Source: Halalkalibacter oceani (GTDB lineage Bacteria; Bacillota; Bacilli; Bacillales; Bacillaceae_D). Taken from it: 43,017 bases of DNA. Shown one piece after another: positions 33,991-41,060 of this stretch. The first letter of the stretch is position 1; the number at the start of each line of letters is the position of its first letter. The position numbers and the translations under genes are program-made. The notes below the pieces were generated by a model, which was given only the letters and a program-made list of their open reading frames with translations, had not been told where the DNA came from and ran no database searches. The stretch spans positions 1-43,017 of the forward strand of contig NZ_JAMBOL010000029.1 of assembly GCF_023715605.1 (NCBI RefSeq). Direction: 5' to 3'.

Positions 33991-34007
33991 AAAAAAGCTC
34001 CTTTCTT

Positions 34008-34028
34008 AAGGGCTGCAAAGCAGCCCTT
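34008..34028 (-). promoter_or_regulatory. Perfect hairpin before the SLH glucosaminidase ribosome site
   Basis: AAGGGCTGC and GCAGCCCTT pair around a three-base loop, just upstream of AAGAAAGGAG. There is no direct U-tract. It may be a 5' stabilising stem, or a weak terminator of the gene ending at 34111. A TATAAT box on the minus strand at 34070-34075 suggests that transcription starts upstream of the hairpin. Confidence 0.45.
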
Positions 34029-34110
34029 CCCACAGAATAATGACTTTTATGAATCTTTCTCATTCTATCATTATACTGATAGATAAAAATAGTTGGAGAT
34101 TGCTGTTAAT

Positions 34111-36369
34111 TTACTGACTAACCCGATCAAGGAAGACTGAGAATTCAGCTCTTGTCGTTGGTAAGGCAGGACCAAATCCACCGCCGGGTTGGCCTTGAGC
34201 AATTCCGTTCGCTTTTAACGCATCAATCGCTTCATAGGCCCAATGCGTGCTTGCCACATCAGGGAACGGCTCGGACGATTGCCCTGTAATGCTGTACGCA
34301 CGCTGAAGAATTGTCGCCATCTCCGCTCTCGTCAACGTTGCTTTCGGGTCAAAGCTTGATGCTGATTTTCCGCTCATAATGCCTGCCCGGTCAACCGCGG
34401 CAATCGCATCATAGTAAAACGACTGGGACGTGACATCATTAAAGGCCGGACGGTGATTCCCCGCGGACAAGTTAAGAGCCCGTGCAATCATGATCGCCGT
34501 CTGCTCACGCGAGATCGCTTCACCCGGCCGGAATGATCCGTCACTATAGCCGCTGATCACATTGCGGTCATTCAGCGCTAAAATCGACTGACGCGCCCAG
34601 AAGGAAGAGGAAACATCCTTAAACCGTTCGACTTGATAGGAAGATTGATAGATCGCTTCCAGCTGGTCAAAGAAGACGGCACCCTTCCCTTGCTTCTCTG
34701 CGCTTCCTTGCGCCGTATAAACTTGTTCCACCTTAAATGGCTGAGGGGCATCAGCAGGCAGCTGCGCCCGCACATAACGCCAGCCTGTCCAATTAAATTG
34801 GTTTTCCTCGGTGAAATTGATTGTATGTCTTTGTCCATTACCGTCAATAACCGTCGCCCGCAGCCAGTGCTCCGCCCCATCACCGGAAGCCCACATGCCG
34901 AGTTCCAGCGGACGTCCCTGTAAAGGAATCGCTGTTCTTGCTTTCGCATAGGCCGCGGCAATTCCGCTCTCACCTTTCGAGTAATCATAAGTGAGTTTCA
35001 ATGATTTTGAGCCGACCCGAACCGGATCGTATGGACCCGACAAGGAAATCGAAGCTTCAGCCCGCGCACTGCTCGCTGTCCAGTTATTCAGATTCTCAAA
35101 TGGATCGACGACAAGCATCGGCTCCGTCACCCTTTTAGGCGGTTCGCTCGAAATGACCTGAAGGGTATTCGGCACCGCTCTTAGGCTTGATTCTGAAGGC
35201 CGGTTCACGGTAATCGCCTGCTCATAGTATGGCAGACGCGCCACCATTGTCGTCGAGCCTCCGCCATCAAGATTGATAGCCTGATAAGCGCCTAATGAGC
35301 GCATATACTCAGCAAGCTCACGCAACGTAGCTCCCTGACTGTAGCCTGATTGCCGACCATCAATCGTCACAAGGAACAGCTTTGTCCCATCTCCGGAAAT
35401 TCCGACTGCCGACCGCGGATGCCGGGAAGTCGCAAATGAACCGGACTCATTCATCGAAATCGAAACCTGGCCGTTGCGCACAAGAGTCGGCCCTGTAGCC
35501 ATCATGAATTCAGCGTCTTTCCATGTGTCATTGATTTGCGCCTCAACGGTAATGGAATCACCGACCGCTACCCCGGCCAGTGATTGGGCAAGGGCTCCCC
35601 CATTCGCCGAGATGACAAAACCGTCTTCAGGAATCGGGGTGTTCGCCCCTTCTCCCAATCTGCGAATCTCGGAAACCGTGCCTGTAATACGGTCACCAAA
35701 GGCAAAATTTTTGGCACTTTTCGACGTGTTGGTCACAACGATTTCGGTCGCATACTGACTCGCCCCGGTCGTTGCCGCCTGATGACCGCCTGTAAACAGG
35801 ACAGCCTGTCCATTTTCCCGCTGCCCGTTGACAGATGTCAGCGGGATCGTCTGGCCATTGATCTCAAAGCTCATTTGCGGCTCGTAATCAGCGATCGTCA
35901 GCGCTCCGTTACGGTTCACACCGAAAGCAAAAGGCGCATTAACCGGCCCATCATCATTGGAGAGGATTCCGTAATTAATAATTTCATTTTGCTTGATGAG
36001 CATATTAACAGGAATTCCATTCGCTAAATTATAAAACGAAGCATTGACCGCGCCGACTACATAATGCCCGTCATATGTATTGGCAATCGCCTGCTGCGGA
36101 GTCGTCTGTACCCGTCCTAGCGGTGAAAGCTGATAAAGCTCAAGATCAACCGCCGGATTGCGGTATGCGACATCGAGTACTTGCACCGCGCGGGGTGTTC
36201 CGCCGGAAGTAAGATAATGCTCGCGGATTAACGATACCCCTGTTGAAATTTCGTCCTTCGTTGACGATTGCTTATTGCCAAACCCGCTGTATGCTTCGGC
36301 CTGAAACGGGCTGACGACTAACGCAATCCCAACGACATAAGCTGCCAGTTTTTGATTTATTTTCTTCAA
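34111..36369 (-). CDS. Phosphodiester glycosidase (NAGPA-like) with three C-terminal SLH domains
   Basis: A secreted protein of about 752 residues. Signal peptide to about residue 28. The phosphodiester glycosidase domain follows (about 50-400), with VVGAVNASFYNL, RHPRSAVGISGDG, LFLVTIDGRQSGYSQGATL and the hallmark AINLDGGGSTTMV. A beta-rich carbohydrate-binding-like region (about 410-555) contains LELGMWASGDG. Three SLH domains (about 570-752) have ISREQTAIM, LTRAEMATI and TTRAEFSVF. The domain class removes sugar phosphates from glycans or proteins. Start: a TTG at 36369 with GGAG eight bases upstream gives a normal MKK-type signal; the GTG at 36378 is the alternative but touches the ribosome site. 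Confidence 0.88.
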   Translation of the reverse strand: MKKINQKLAAYVVGIALVVSPFQAEAYSGFGNKQSSTKDEISTGVSLIREHYLTSGGTPRAVQVLDVAYRNPAVDLELYQLSPLGRVQTTPQQAIANTYDGHYVVGAVNASFYNLANGIPVNMLIKQNEIINYGILSNDDGPVNAPFAFGVNRNGALTIADYEPQMSFEINGQTIPLTSVNGQRENGQAVLFTGGHQAATTGASQYATEIVVTNTSKSAKNFAFGDRITGTVSEIRRLGEGANTPIPEDGFVISANGGALAQSLAGVAVGDSITVEAQINDTWKDAEFMMATGPTLVRNGQVSISMNESGSFATSRHPRSAVGISGDGTKLFLVTIDGRQSGYSQGATLRELAEYMRSLGAYQAINLDGGGSTTMVARLPYYEQAITVNRPSESSLRAVPNTLQVISSEPPKRVTEPMLVVDPFENLNNWTASSARAEASISLSGPYDPVRVGSKSLKLTYDYSKGESGIAAAYAKARTAIPLQGRPLELGMWASGDGAEHWLRATVIDGNGQRHTINFTEENQFNWTGWRYVRAQLPADAPQPFKVEQVYTAQGSAEKQGKGAVFFDQLEAIYQSSYQVERFKDVSSSFWARQSILALNDRNVISGYSDGSFRPGEAISREQTAIMIARALNLSAGNHRPAFNDVTSQSFYYDAIAAVDRAGIMSGKSASSFDPKATLTRAEMATILQRAYSITGQSSEPFPDVASTHWAYEAIDALKANGIAQGQPGGGFGPALPTTRAEFSVFLDRVSQ

Positions 36370-36603
36370 CCTCTTCACTCCAAACTATAGATGACTTACA
36401 CATTTGTCGAGAATCTCCAACATATACGCCTATAATTTTACAAGGTTTCCTATGTAATTAAAAGGTAGATTACGAAACTTTGAAATTTTTGTAGGGAATT
36501 GATACTTTATGCTCAGTCCCTTTCTTTCCTGTAAGAAGAGCTACAAAAAATATACTGCCATTAGGAGATGGCCCTTCGTAAACTTTAAAGAATCTACAGA
36601 AAA
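36370..36603. other. Non-coding spacer upstream of the phosphodiester glycosidase gene
   Basis: AT-rich sequence between two minus-strand genes. Open frames here have no ribosome site and no protein-like composition. A promoter for the downstream SLH gene should lie here, but I see no convincing -35/-10 pair. Confidence 0.5.
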
Positions 36604-36644
36604 AGGCTGGACAAAAGGTTGTTTTTTCACCTTTCGTCCAGCCT
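36604..36644 (-). terminator. Terminator after the Spo0E-like gene
   Basis: A 16-bp stem with one mismatch (36604-36619 against 36629-36644, arms beginning AGGCTGGACAAAAGGT) has a 9-base loop TGTTTTTTC and is followed by T-rich sequence on the minus strand. It is a relative of the hairpin at 19268-19312. Confidence 0.75.
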
Positions 36645-36668
36645 CTGGCAAAGCCGGTTATTTTCCTG

Positions 36669-36827
36669 TTAGTCATGAATTGCCTGATAACGGTTCAGCA
36701 GGGAGTCCAGCTGCTGGCTGCAGGAAACAACTCTGGAGTCAGTCATGCCGAAGTATCTTGCTTTTATATACATTTCTCTTTTCTTTAAGGTAATAGCCGA
36801 TAGTAAGATGGCCTTTTTACAGAACAT
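36669..36827 (-). CDS. Spo0E-family aspartyl-phosphate phosphatase (small, 52 residues)
   Basis: A short gene of 52 codons between the SLH genes. AGGAG lies eight bases before the ATG at 36827, and a terminator follows 24 bases after the stop. The protein has the Spo0E-like plan: a first helix (AILLSAITLKKREMYIKARY), a short turn (FGMTDSRVVSC) and the family signature SQQLDSLLNRYQ (37-48), in which SQxLD is the key motif. Spo0E proteins dephosphorylate Spo0A~P and hold back sporulation; several small paralogues per genome are usual. It has no signal peptide. Assignment rests on this motif and length only. Confidence 0.82.
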   Translation of the reverse strand: MFCKKAILLSAITLKKREMYIKARYFGMTDSRVVSCSQQLDSLLNRYQAIHD

Positions 36828-37030
36828 TGTTCTCTCTCCTTCACCTAACTAAATCATCGTGCACATCAAAGGAGGTAAACTCTTGGAAGCTTTGAACACC
36901 TTCATTATCTTAACGCAGCAGGCTAATGGATTTTGTAGAATTTTGTCAGCTGATTCATTGTTCATATATCTGTCATATTTCCACTTCCCTGCCCAGTTAC
37001 CATTACCATCCACGCTATCCCGTATCACCT
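36828..37030. other. Spacer with a doubtful short ORF
   Basis: Mostly non-coding. On the plus strand a perfect AAAGGAGGT (36868-36876) lies six bases before a TTG (36883) that opens 64 codons to 37077. The frame has a plausible first half, but its Pro/Ser-rich second half overlaps the opposite gene at 37031-37219. I do not call it a gene. Confidence 0.35.
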
Positions 37031-37219
37031 TTACTTGCTTCTCTTTTCCTTCTGCACACGTGCAGCCTGCGGCATGACATACTGCTGTAACCGTGCTGCA
37101 ATATCCCCTACAGCTTCTGCTGTGTTCATCGTCTCAACTTCATATGCTGCTTTCGAATAAACACCTCGGAGGATGAGCAGCAATTCCTGCTCATTCAATG
37201 GTTTTTGTTTCATTTTCAT
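37031..37219 (-). CDS. Small hypothetical protein (62 residues)
   Basis: Not recognised. From the ATG at 37219 (AGGAG seven bases upstream) it encodes a basic N-terminus (MKMKQK), then a helix-rich stretch (EQELLLILRGVYSKAAYEV, AEAVGDIAARLQQYVMPQA) and a basic tail (KEKRSK). It has no signal peptide, membrane segment or cysteine. The good ribosome site and amphipathic helices argue that it is real. The longer frame to 37282 has no site. It is upstream of and in the same direction as the Spo0E-like gene, and it is divergent from the CAP/SLH gene. Confidence 0.6.
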   Translation of the reverse strand: MKMKQKPLNEQELLLILRGVYSKAAYEVETMNTAEAVGDIAARLQQYVMPQAARVQKEKRSK

Positions 37220-37417
37220 TATTCTGCTCCTCTTCTTATCACTCGTAGGCGGTTCTTTGCTGGCATGAGAGCGAATTGGCACAGTTTTTCTTATACCCTT
37301 CTATCAATCTGCAAAACATTTCTTTGCCTTCCTTATCTCGTTGCCACAAGCCTCCTCACACGTTTCTATTACATTTCAACGTCATCTTTGTAATCTGAAA
37401 AATGATCATTTATTCCA

Positions 37418-37426
37418 TGCTATAAT
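37418..37426 (+). promoter_or_regulatory. Extended -10 promoter of the CAP/SLH gene
   Basis: TGCTATAAT, the same extended -10 as before tagO, lies about 42 bases upstream of the GTG start. No strong -35 is visible. The rest of 37220-37467 shows no gene. Confidence 0.55.
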
Positions 37427-37467
37427 TAAGCTTATTCTATCTATTTAGGAAAAAGGAGGAATTTGTT

Positions 37468-38502
37468 GTGAGATGTATACAACTTGGTATCAGCATCGTT
37501 CTCGCCGTCCTGCTGATTGCTGCCCCTGCTGCAGCCGATACTCCCTTTTCGGATGTCCCGGCCACCCACTGGGGAATCGATGCGATACATTACCTCGCCG
37601 ATCTTGAGATTATCCGCGGCTATGACGATCAAACGTTCAGGCCGGCGCAAACGGTGACAAGAGCTGATGCGGCGATCATGATAGCCCGAGCACTCGAATT
37701 GGAAATTGATGAAGCCTCATCCTCACCTTTCTCTGATGTCAGCCCGCAATTTTACGCCTACGACGAAATTGCAGCAGTAGCGGAAGCCGGCATTATCCAA
37801 GGCTTTAACGGGAGATATTCACCGCGCGACGACTTAACTAGAGGACAGATGGCAGCCATTTTGCAACGTGCCTTTGAGCTGTCCGGTACAGCTGACAATC
37901 AATTTTCAGACGTAGGAGAAACTCATCTCTTCTATTCTGAGATTCAGACACTTATCGCCAACCAAATCACCAACGGATACAGCGACAGAACATTCAGACC
38001 GGACAACAGCATGAGAAGAGATGAGTTTGCCACTTTCATCGCGAGAGCGTTAGATGAGAGTTTCCGGGCCATCACCTTCCCTCCGGAACCGGTCACGGAC
38101 GATGACGATCAGGATGTCCATCCATTTGAACACGAAGTGCTTGAACGAACGAATGAGGAACGGGCCAAGCATGGTCTTGATCCACTGGCTTTTGATGAGG
38201 AAACGCAAAAAGTCGCCCGCCTCAAATCCGAGGACATGCGCGACCGTCAATATTTTTCACATACGTCACCAACCTATGGCTCGCCTTTTGAGATGATGAG
38301 CCAGTTTGGCATCAACTACAGCTTCGCCGGAGAAAATATCGCCGCCGGCCAAACGACACCGAGTGAAGTCGTAGAAGCATGGATGAACAGCGAGGGCCAC
38401 CGCCAGAACATTTTAAATCCGAACTACACCCATCTCGGCGTCGGCTACGCAGAAGGCGGCTCCATGCGCCACTACTGGACACAAATGTTTGTTGGATACT
38501 AA
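37468..38502 (+). CDS. SLH-domain CAP/SCP family protein
   Basis: A secreted 344-residue surface protein. Signal peptide about 1-23 (ISIVLAVLLIAAPAAA); three SLH domains about 25-195 (VTRADAAIM, LTRGQMAAI, MRRDEFATF, each after a GY/GF-x-F-P/S-D/R strand); an acidic linker; CAP domain about 210-344 with ERTNEERAKHGLDPL, YFSHTSPTYGSP, GENIAAGQTTPSEVVEAWMN and the GHRQNILNPNYTHLGVGYA strand. The CAP histidine/glutamate pocket residues appear intact. The family resembles YkwD; its surface role is unknown. The start is GTG at 37468, with AAAGGAGG eight bases upstream. Confidence 0.9.
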   Translation: MRCIQLGISIVLAVLLIAAPAAADTPFSDVPATHWGIDAIHYLADLEIIRGYDDQTFRPAQTVTRADAAIMIARALELEIDEASSSPFSDVSPQFYAYDEIAAVAEAGIIQGFNGRYSPRDDLTRGQMAAILQRAFELSGTADNQFSDVGETHLFYSEIQTLIANQITNGYSDRTFRPDNSMRRDEFATFIARALDESFRAITFPPEPVTDDDDQDVHPFEHEVLERTNEERAKHGLDPLAFDEETQKVARLKSEDMRDRQYFSHTSPTYGSPFEMMSQFGINYSFAGENIAAGQTTPSEVVEAWMNSEGHRQNILNPNYTHLGVGYAEGGSMRHYWTQMFVGY

Positions 38503-38503
38503 A

Positions 38504-38528
38504 AGAAAGCGACAAGCTGTCGCTTTCT
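38504..38528 (+). terminator. Terminator of the CAP/SLH gene
   Basis: AGAAAGCGAC and GTCGCTTTCT form a perfect 10-bp stem with a 5-base loop directly after the stop codon. It is followed two bases later by structured element D. Confidence 0.7.
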
Positions 38529-38530
38529 GA

Positions 38531-38620
38531 AGCAGCGTACGGAGTCTGCGCCGGTTTTAAAAAATGAGAGTCAAAGCGGGTTTCTTTGACTCTCATTTTG
38601 CGCAGGACGGAGCCGCTGCT
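38531..38620 (-). repeat. Structured palindromic element, copy D, also the terminator of the oxidase/MFS pair
   Basis: Outer arms AGCAGCG/CGCTGCT, 9-base TACGGAGTC, second arms TGCGC/GCGCA, 9-base CGGTTTTAA, a perfect 16-bp hairpin (38561-38576 with 38584-38599) with 7-base loop CGGGTTT, no base before the second arm, and 9-base GGACGGAGC. Spacer lengths equal those of copies A and B exactly, though almost none of the paired sequence is shared. On the minus strand the hairpin is followed by TTTTTTAAAA, a good intrinsic terminator just beyond the MFS stop. Confidence 0.7.
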
Positions 38621-38631
38621 CTTTCCCCACT

Positions 38632-39165
38632 CTATTCCTCAATCTTCAAAATGAACATTCCACTGATGAAGAGCAGCATGGAGCCGATATAAAAAATCAA
38701 ATCGACGGTTAACCAGTCAATGAGATAACCACCGGCAATCACGGCGAAGCCGGAGTAAAGCGATACCCAAAAATGATAAGAGCCGATCTTCTCGCCACGC
38801 CTGCCGCCATCGGTCGCATCGGCGATCATCGCCTTTTCACTCGTTTTTTGCATTGCACCCACAATTCCGAGCAGCACTTGCAGCACATATACCTGCCAAA
38901 TCGCGGTGACAATTGGAAAAAGCAGAAAAATGACTGCTGTCGTCCATGTGCTAAGTAAGAGAAACCCTTTTCTCCCCCGCTTGTCAGATGTCGTGCCGAT
39001 CCAGCGGTGGACTAGGGCGGAGCTAAGTGTAAACAAGCCGTATGCCAAACCAAATTCGGAGAAATTCCCACCCACCTCACGCAGAAAAATCACATAAAAC
39101 GGAAACACCAGCCCCGTCGCAAACAGCACCCAGCTTTGTGAAATGACGATCCATTTAAGATTCAT
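38632..39165 (-). CDS. Half-size MFS transporter protein
   Basis: A 177-residue membrane protein that matches only the first six-helix half of a major facilitator transporter. The loop-2 signature of the family is present as GTTSDKRGRKGFLLLS, and LGIVGAMQKTSEKAMIADAT follows the fourth helix. It ends cleanly with LKIEE and a stop, followed by a terminator, with no second half downstream in any frame. It may be a natural half transporter that dimerises, or an old truncation. I start at the ATG at 39165 (GAGGAG ten bases upstream), which overlaps the oxidase gene by 11 bases; an ATG at 39183 is the alternative. Confidence 0.75.
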   Translation of the reverse strand: MNLKWIVISQSWVLFATGLVFPFYVIFLREVGGNFSEFGLAYGLFTLSSALVHRWIGTTSDKRGRKGFLLLSTWTTAVIFLLFPIVTAIWQVYVLQVLLGIVGAMQKTSEKAMIADATDGGRRGEKIGSYHFWVSLYSGFAVIAGGYLIDWLTVDLIFYIGSMLLFISGMFILKIEE

Positions 39166-40648
39166 CCCGACGATACTCCTCATAAAAATGATTCATGAAC
39201 CGTTCCTCAGGATCATACTTTCGCTTTTCCGCAAAAAAAGCATCGATTTCAGGATAAGCGGCTCTTATCTGCTCCTGTGTCGGGAAGGACTGATACGTTA
39301 AATAATAAGTGCCCTGACAAGCAAGAACGGCCTCGACAACACGCTGCGTCGCTGCTCTCACCTGTTCAATCCCTTCATCAGACAGGGAATGATTGATGAG
39401 AAGAACGAGCGCCAACGTGTCTTCATTCGAATAACGAAGAAAACCTTCTGCATGTTTCGGAGTATACCTGACCGTAACATTTAACACATTAAGCTCTTCC
39501 TCTTCGATGATTTCTTTTAATTCCCCGACAAAACGAGGAAACTGGGCTGTTGGAACAAAGTATTCCTGCAAAATATCCGTATTATTGTCAGAATCATACT
39601 CCAAAAACGCCACCGGCGGACGCATCGCATTATTCCGGCTCACAATTTCGACAGCGTCCTCGTTGGCATACAGCCTTTGCTGCAAGTCCCAGACAAGCCG
39701 TTTCCCCCAGTCAAAGTTCCGGGCCAACCCTAAAAAGAATTTGTCTCTTCGAACATGTGTCTCTTCCTGCAGTAAAGAGAGCTCCTCAAGCTGCGTTGAG
39801 TCAGGGTAACGCTCATCATCAGGCGCCAGGGTGCGGTACGTCGTGACATACATGTCTTCAAATAACGAACCAGGCGTAGCTGACAGGCGGGCAAAGTGAA
39901 GACCGACATCCTCGGCGTCTTTAATATGCTTCTCGATATAGGCCGGATATTCCTCATAATCCAGCTTTTCTGTCGTGCCAGCATACAGCTCATTGTCCGT
40001 TACTTCGAGTGTGACATCAAGTATGACGCCGAATAAGCCGAAGCCGCCGATCACAAGCTCAAACAGTTCCTTGTTTTCGCTTCGACTGACATTTTTGATC
40101 TCTCCTTCAGCAGTCAAGAGACGGAAGGATTCCACCGTATCAATCAGCGGGCCGTAGCGCGGATCACGTCCATGCACATTTGAGCTCAATGATCCGCCGA
40201 TGGTAAAAATATTGGATGACTGCATTACTTTAACCGCCAGCCCGTACCGGTTTAAAGCGTTTTGTACTTCCGCCCACGTTACCCCGCTTTGGACCGTCAT
40301 CAATTTCCGCTCCGGATCTATCGAAAGAATCTCATCAAAATCCGTCATATCAAGCAGGAGGGAGTCTCGATAAAAGGCATGTCCCCCTTGACTGTGCCTC
40401 GCCCCGGCAATCGAAATCTTCAAATGATCCTCCTTCGCCTGCCGAACCGCTTTGACCAACGCCTCTTCTTCTCTCCCTTTAATAATATCTTCGACCCGTT
40501 CCGGGAATAGACGGCTTACATCGTGAATGAGTAGTTCATCCCCTGTGTGATTCCGATAAAGGGAAAGCGAAAAAGCCAGCCCGTACATAGCGATTGCACA
40601 ACAAATCACGACAACGAAACGCAGCCGTTGCTGATCCTTGCTCTTCAT
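39155..40648 (-). CDS. Membrane-anchored FAD-binding oxidase (VAO/PCMH family)
   Basis: A 497-residue flavoenzyme. An N-terminal membrane anchor (about 10-28) is followed by the FAD_binding_4 domain, with SIAGARHSQGGHAFYRDSLL, VQSGVTWAEVQNALNRYGL, FTIGGSLSSNVHGRDPRYG and ELVIGGFGLFGVIL. A substrate-cap region extends to about residue 480. The domain resembles sugar-lactone and alditol oxidases, but the substrate is unknown. Its stop overlaps the half-MFS gene start, so the two products are probably coupled. It is preceded by a promoter, a structured leader and a terminator (40744-40923). Confidence 0.88.
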   Translation of the reverse strand: MKSKDQQRLRFVVVICCAIAMYGLAFSLSLYRNHTGDELLIHDVSRLFPERVEDIIKGREEEALVKAVRQAKEDHLKISIAGARHSQGGHAFYRDSLLLDMTDFDEILSIDPERKLMTVQSGVTWAEVQNALNRYGLAVKVMQSSNIFTIGGSLSSNVHGRDPRYGPLIDTVESFRLLTAEGEIKNVSRSENKELFELVIGGFGLFGVILDVTLEVTDNELYAGTTEKLDYEEYPAYIEKHIKDAEDVGLHFARLSATPGSLFEDMYVTTYRTLAPDDERYPDSTQLEELSLLQEETHVRRDKFFLGLARNFDWGKRLVWDLQQRLYANEDAVEIVSRNNAMRPPVAFLEYDSDNNTDILQEYFVPTAQFPRFVGELKEIIEEEELNVLNVTVRYTPKHAEGFLRYSNEDTLALVLLINHSLSDEGIEQVRAATQRVVEAVLACQGTYYLTYQSFPTQEQIRAAYPEIDAFFAEKRKYDPEERFMNHFYEEYRRDES

Positions 40649-40743
40649 ACGTTCACCTGATCTCCTAAAAAATTTATACCATATCTTTTTTCGTTTCTTA
40701 CCGCTTTTTTCCTTCTATTAAATAGTGCGATTAAGAAAAACAA

Positions 40744-40783
40744 AAAGCAGGCACCCTGTTATTTCTAACAGGATGCCTGCTTT
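40744..40783 (-). terminator. Intrinsic terminator in the leader of the oxidase gene
   Basis: Eighteen-base arms 40744-40761 and 40766-40783, one mismatch, loop of four; on the minus strand GCCTGCTTTTTG closes the arm. The oxidase ATG lies 95 bases further downstream, so the terminator either ends a small RNA or controls read-through. Confidence 0.8.
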
Positions 40784-40888
40784 ATTATAATGAACAGAAG
40801 GATAGACGTACCCACACGTCTCCTAACTCATCATTTCCGCTGCCCTTGTCAGTCTCGCGGACTGACTTAAAGGTACCACTGTTGAATT
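40744..40888 (-). ncRNA. Structured leader or small RNA before the FAD oxidase gene
   Basis: From the predicted start near 40888 the minus strand can fold into a three-helix junction. P1 is AACAG (40879-40883) with CTGTT (40793-40797). P2 is GTCAGTC/GACUGAC around loop CGCGA, extended by CCUU/AAGG across a UAA bulge. P3 is GACGU/ACGUC, extended by GGA/UCC. The CUGUU/AACAG pair also occurs inside the terminator arms, so P1 and the terminator could compete. I do not recognise a known riboswitch class, and it lacks the order of T-box elements. Confidence 0.5.
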
Positions 40889-40894
40889 ACGATC

Positions 40895-40923
40895 ATTATG
40901 ACAAGAAATAAGAGATTTGTCAA
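40895..40923 (-). promoter_or_regulatory. Sigma-A promoter of the oxidase leader
   Basis: On the minus strand a perfect TTGACA (40918-40923), a 17-base spacer and CATAAT (40895-40900). It is one of the strongest promoter matches in the window. Confidence 0.75.
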
Positions 40924-40980
40924 CAGCGAAATTTCGTTCCCTGCTGCTCGAAGCGCTCCTTACATGATCGGACAACAAGC

Positions 40981-41022
40981 TCGGAAAAGCTTATAAAGAC
41001 TACTCTTCTTTAGCTTTCCCGA
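40981..41022 (-). terminator. Possible terminator of the PucR-type gene
   Basis: TCGGGAAAGC pairs with GCTTTTCCGA (one G-U pair), and inside it TAAAGA pairs with TCTTTA. No clear U-tract follows, so it may stop transcription poorly. Confidence 0.4.
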
Positions 41023-41060
41023 TTTTCCTTCTTATAAAACGTATTTTTTGAAAACTATTT

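Noticed and set aside
19317-38620. Integron attC sites for the structured elements
   Set aside because: The outer arms lack the attC core sequences, there is no integrase or cassette structure, and three copies lie at ends of housekeeping or wall genes.
40744-40923. T-box leader, because of a TGGTACC sequence
   Set aside because: The element is at the 5' end rather than just before the terminator, no specifier stem is visible, and the gene is not an aminoacyl-tRNA or amino-acid gene.
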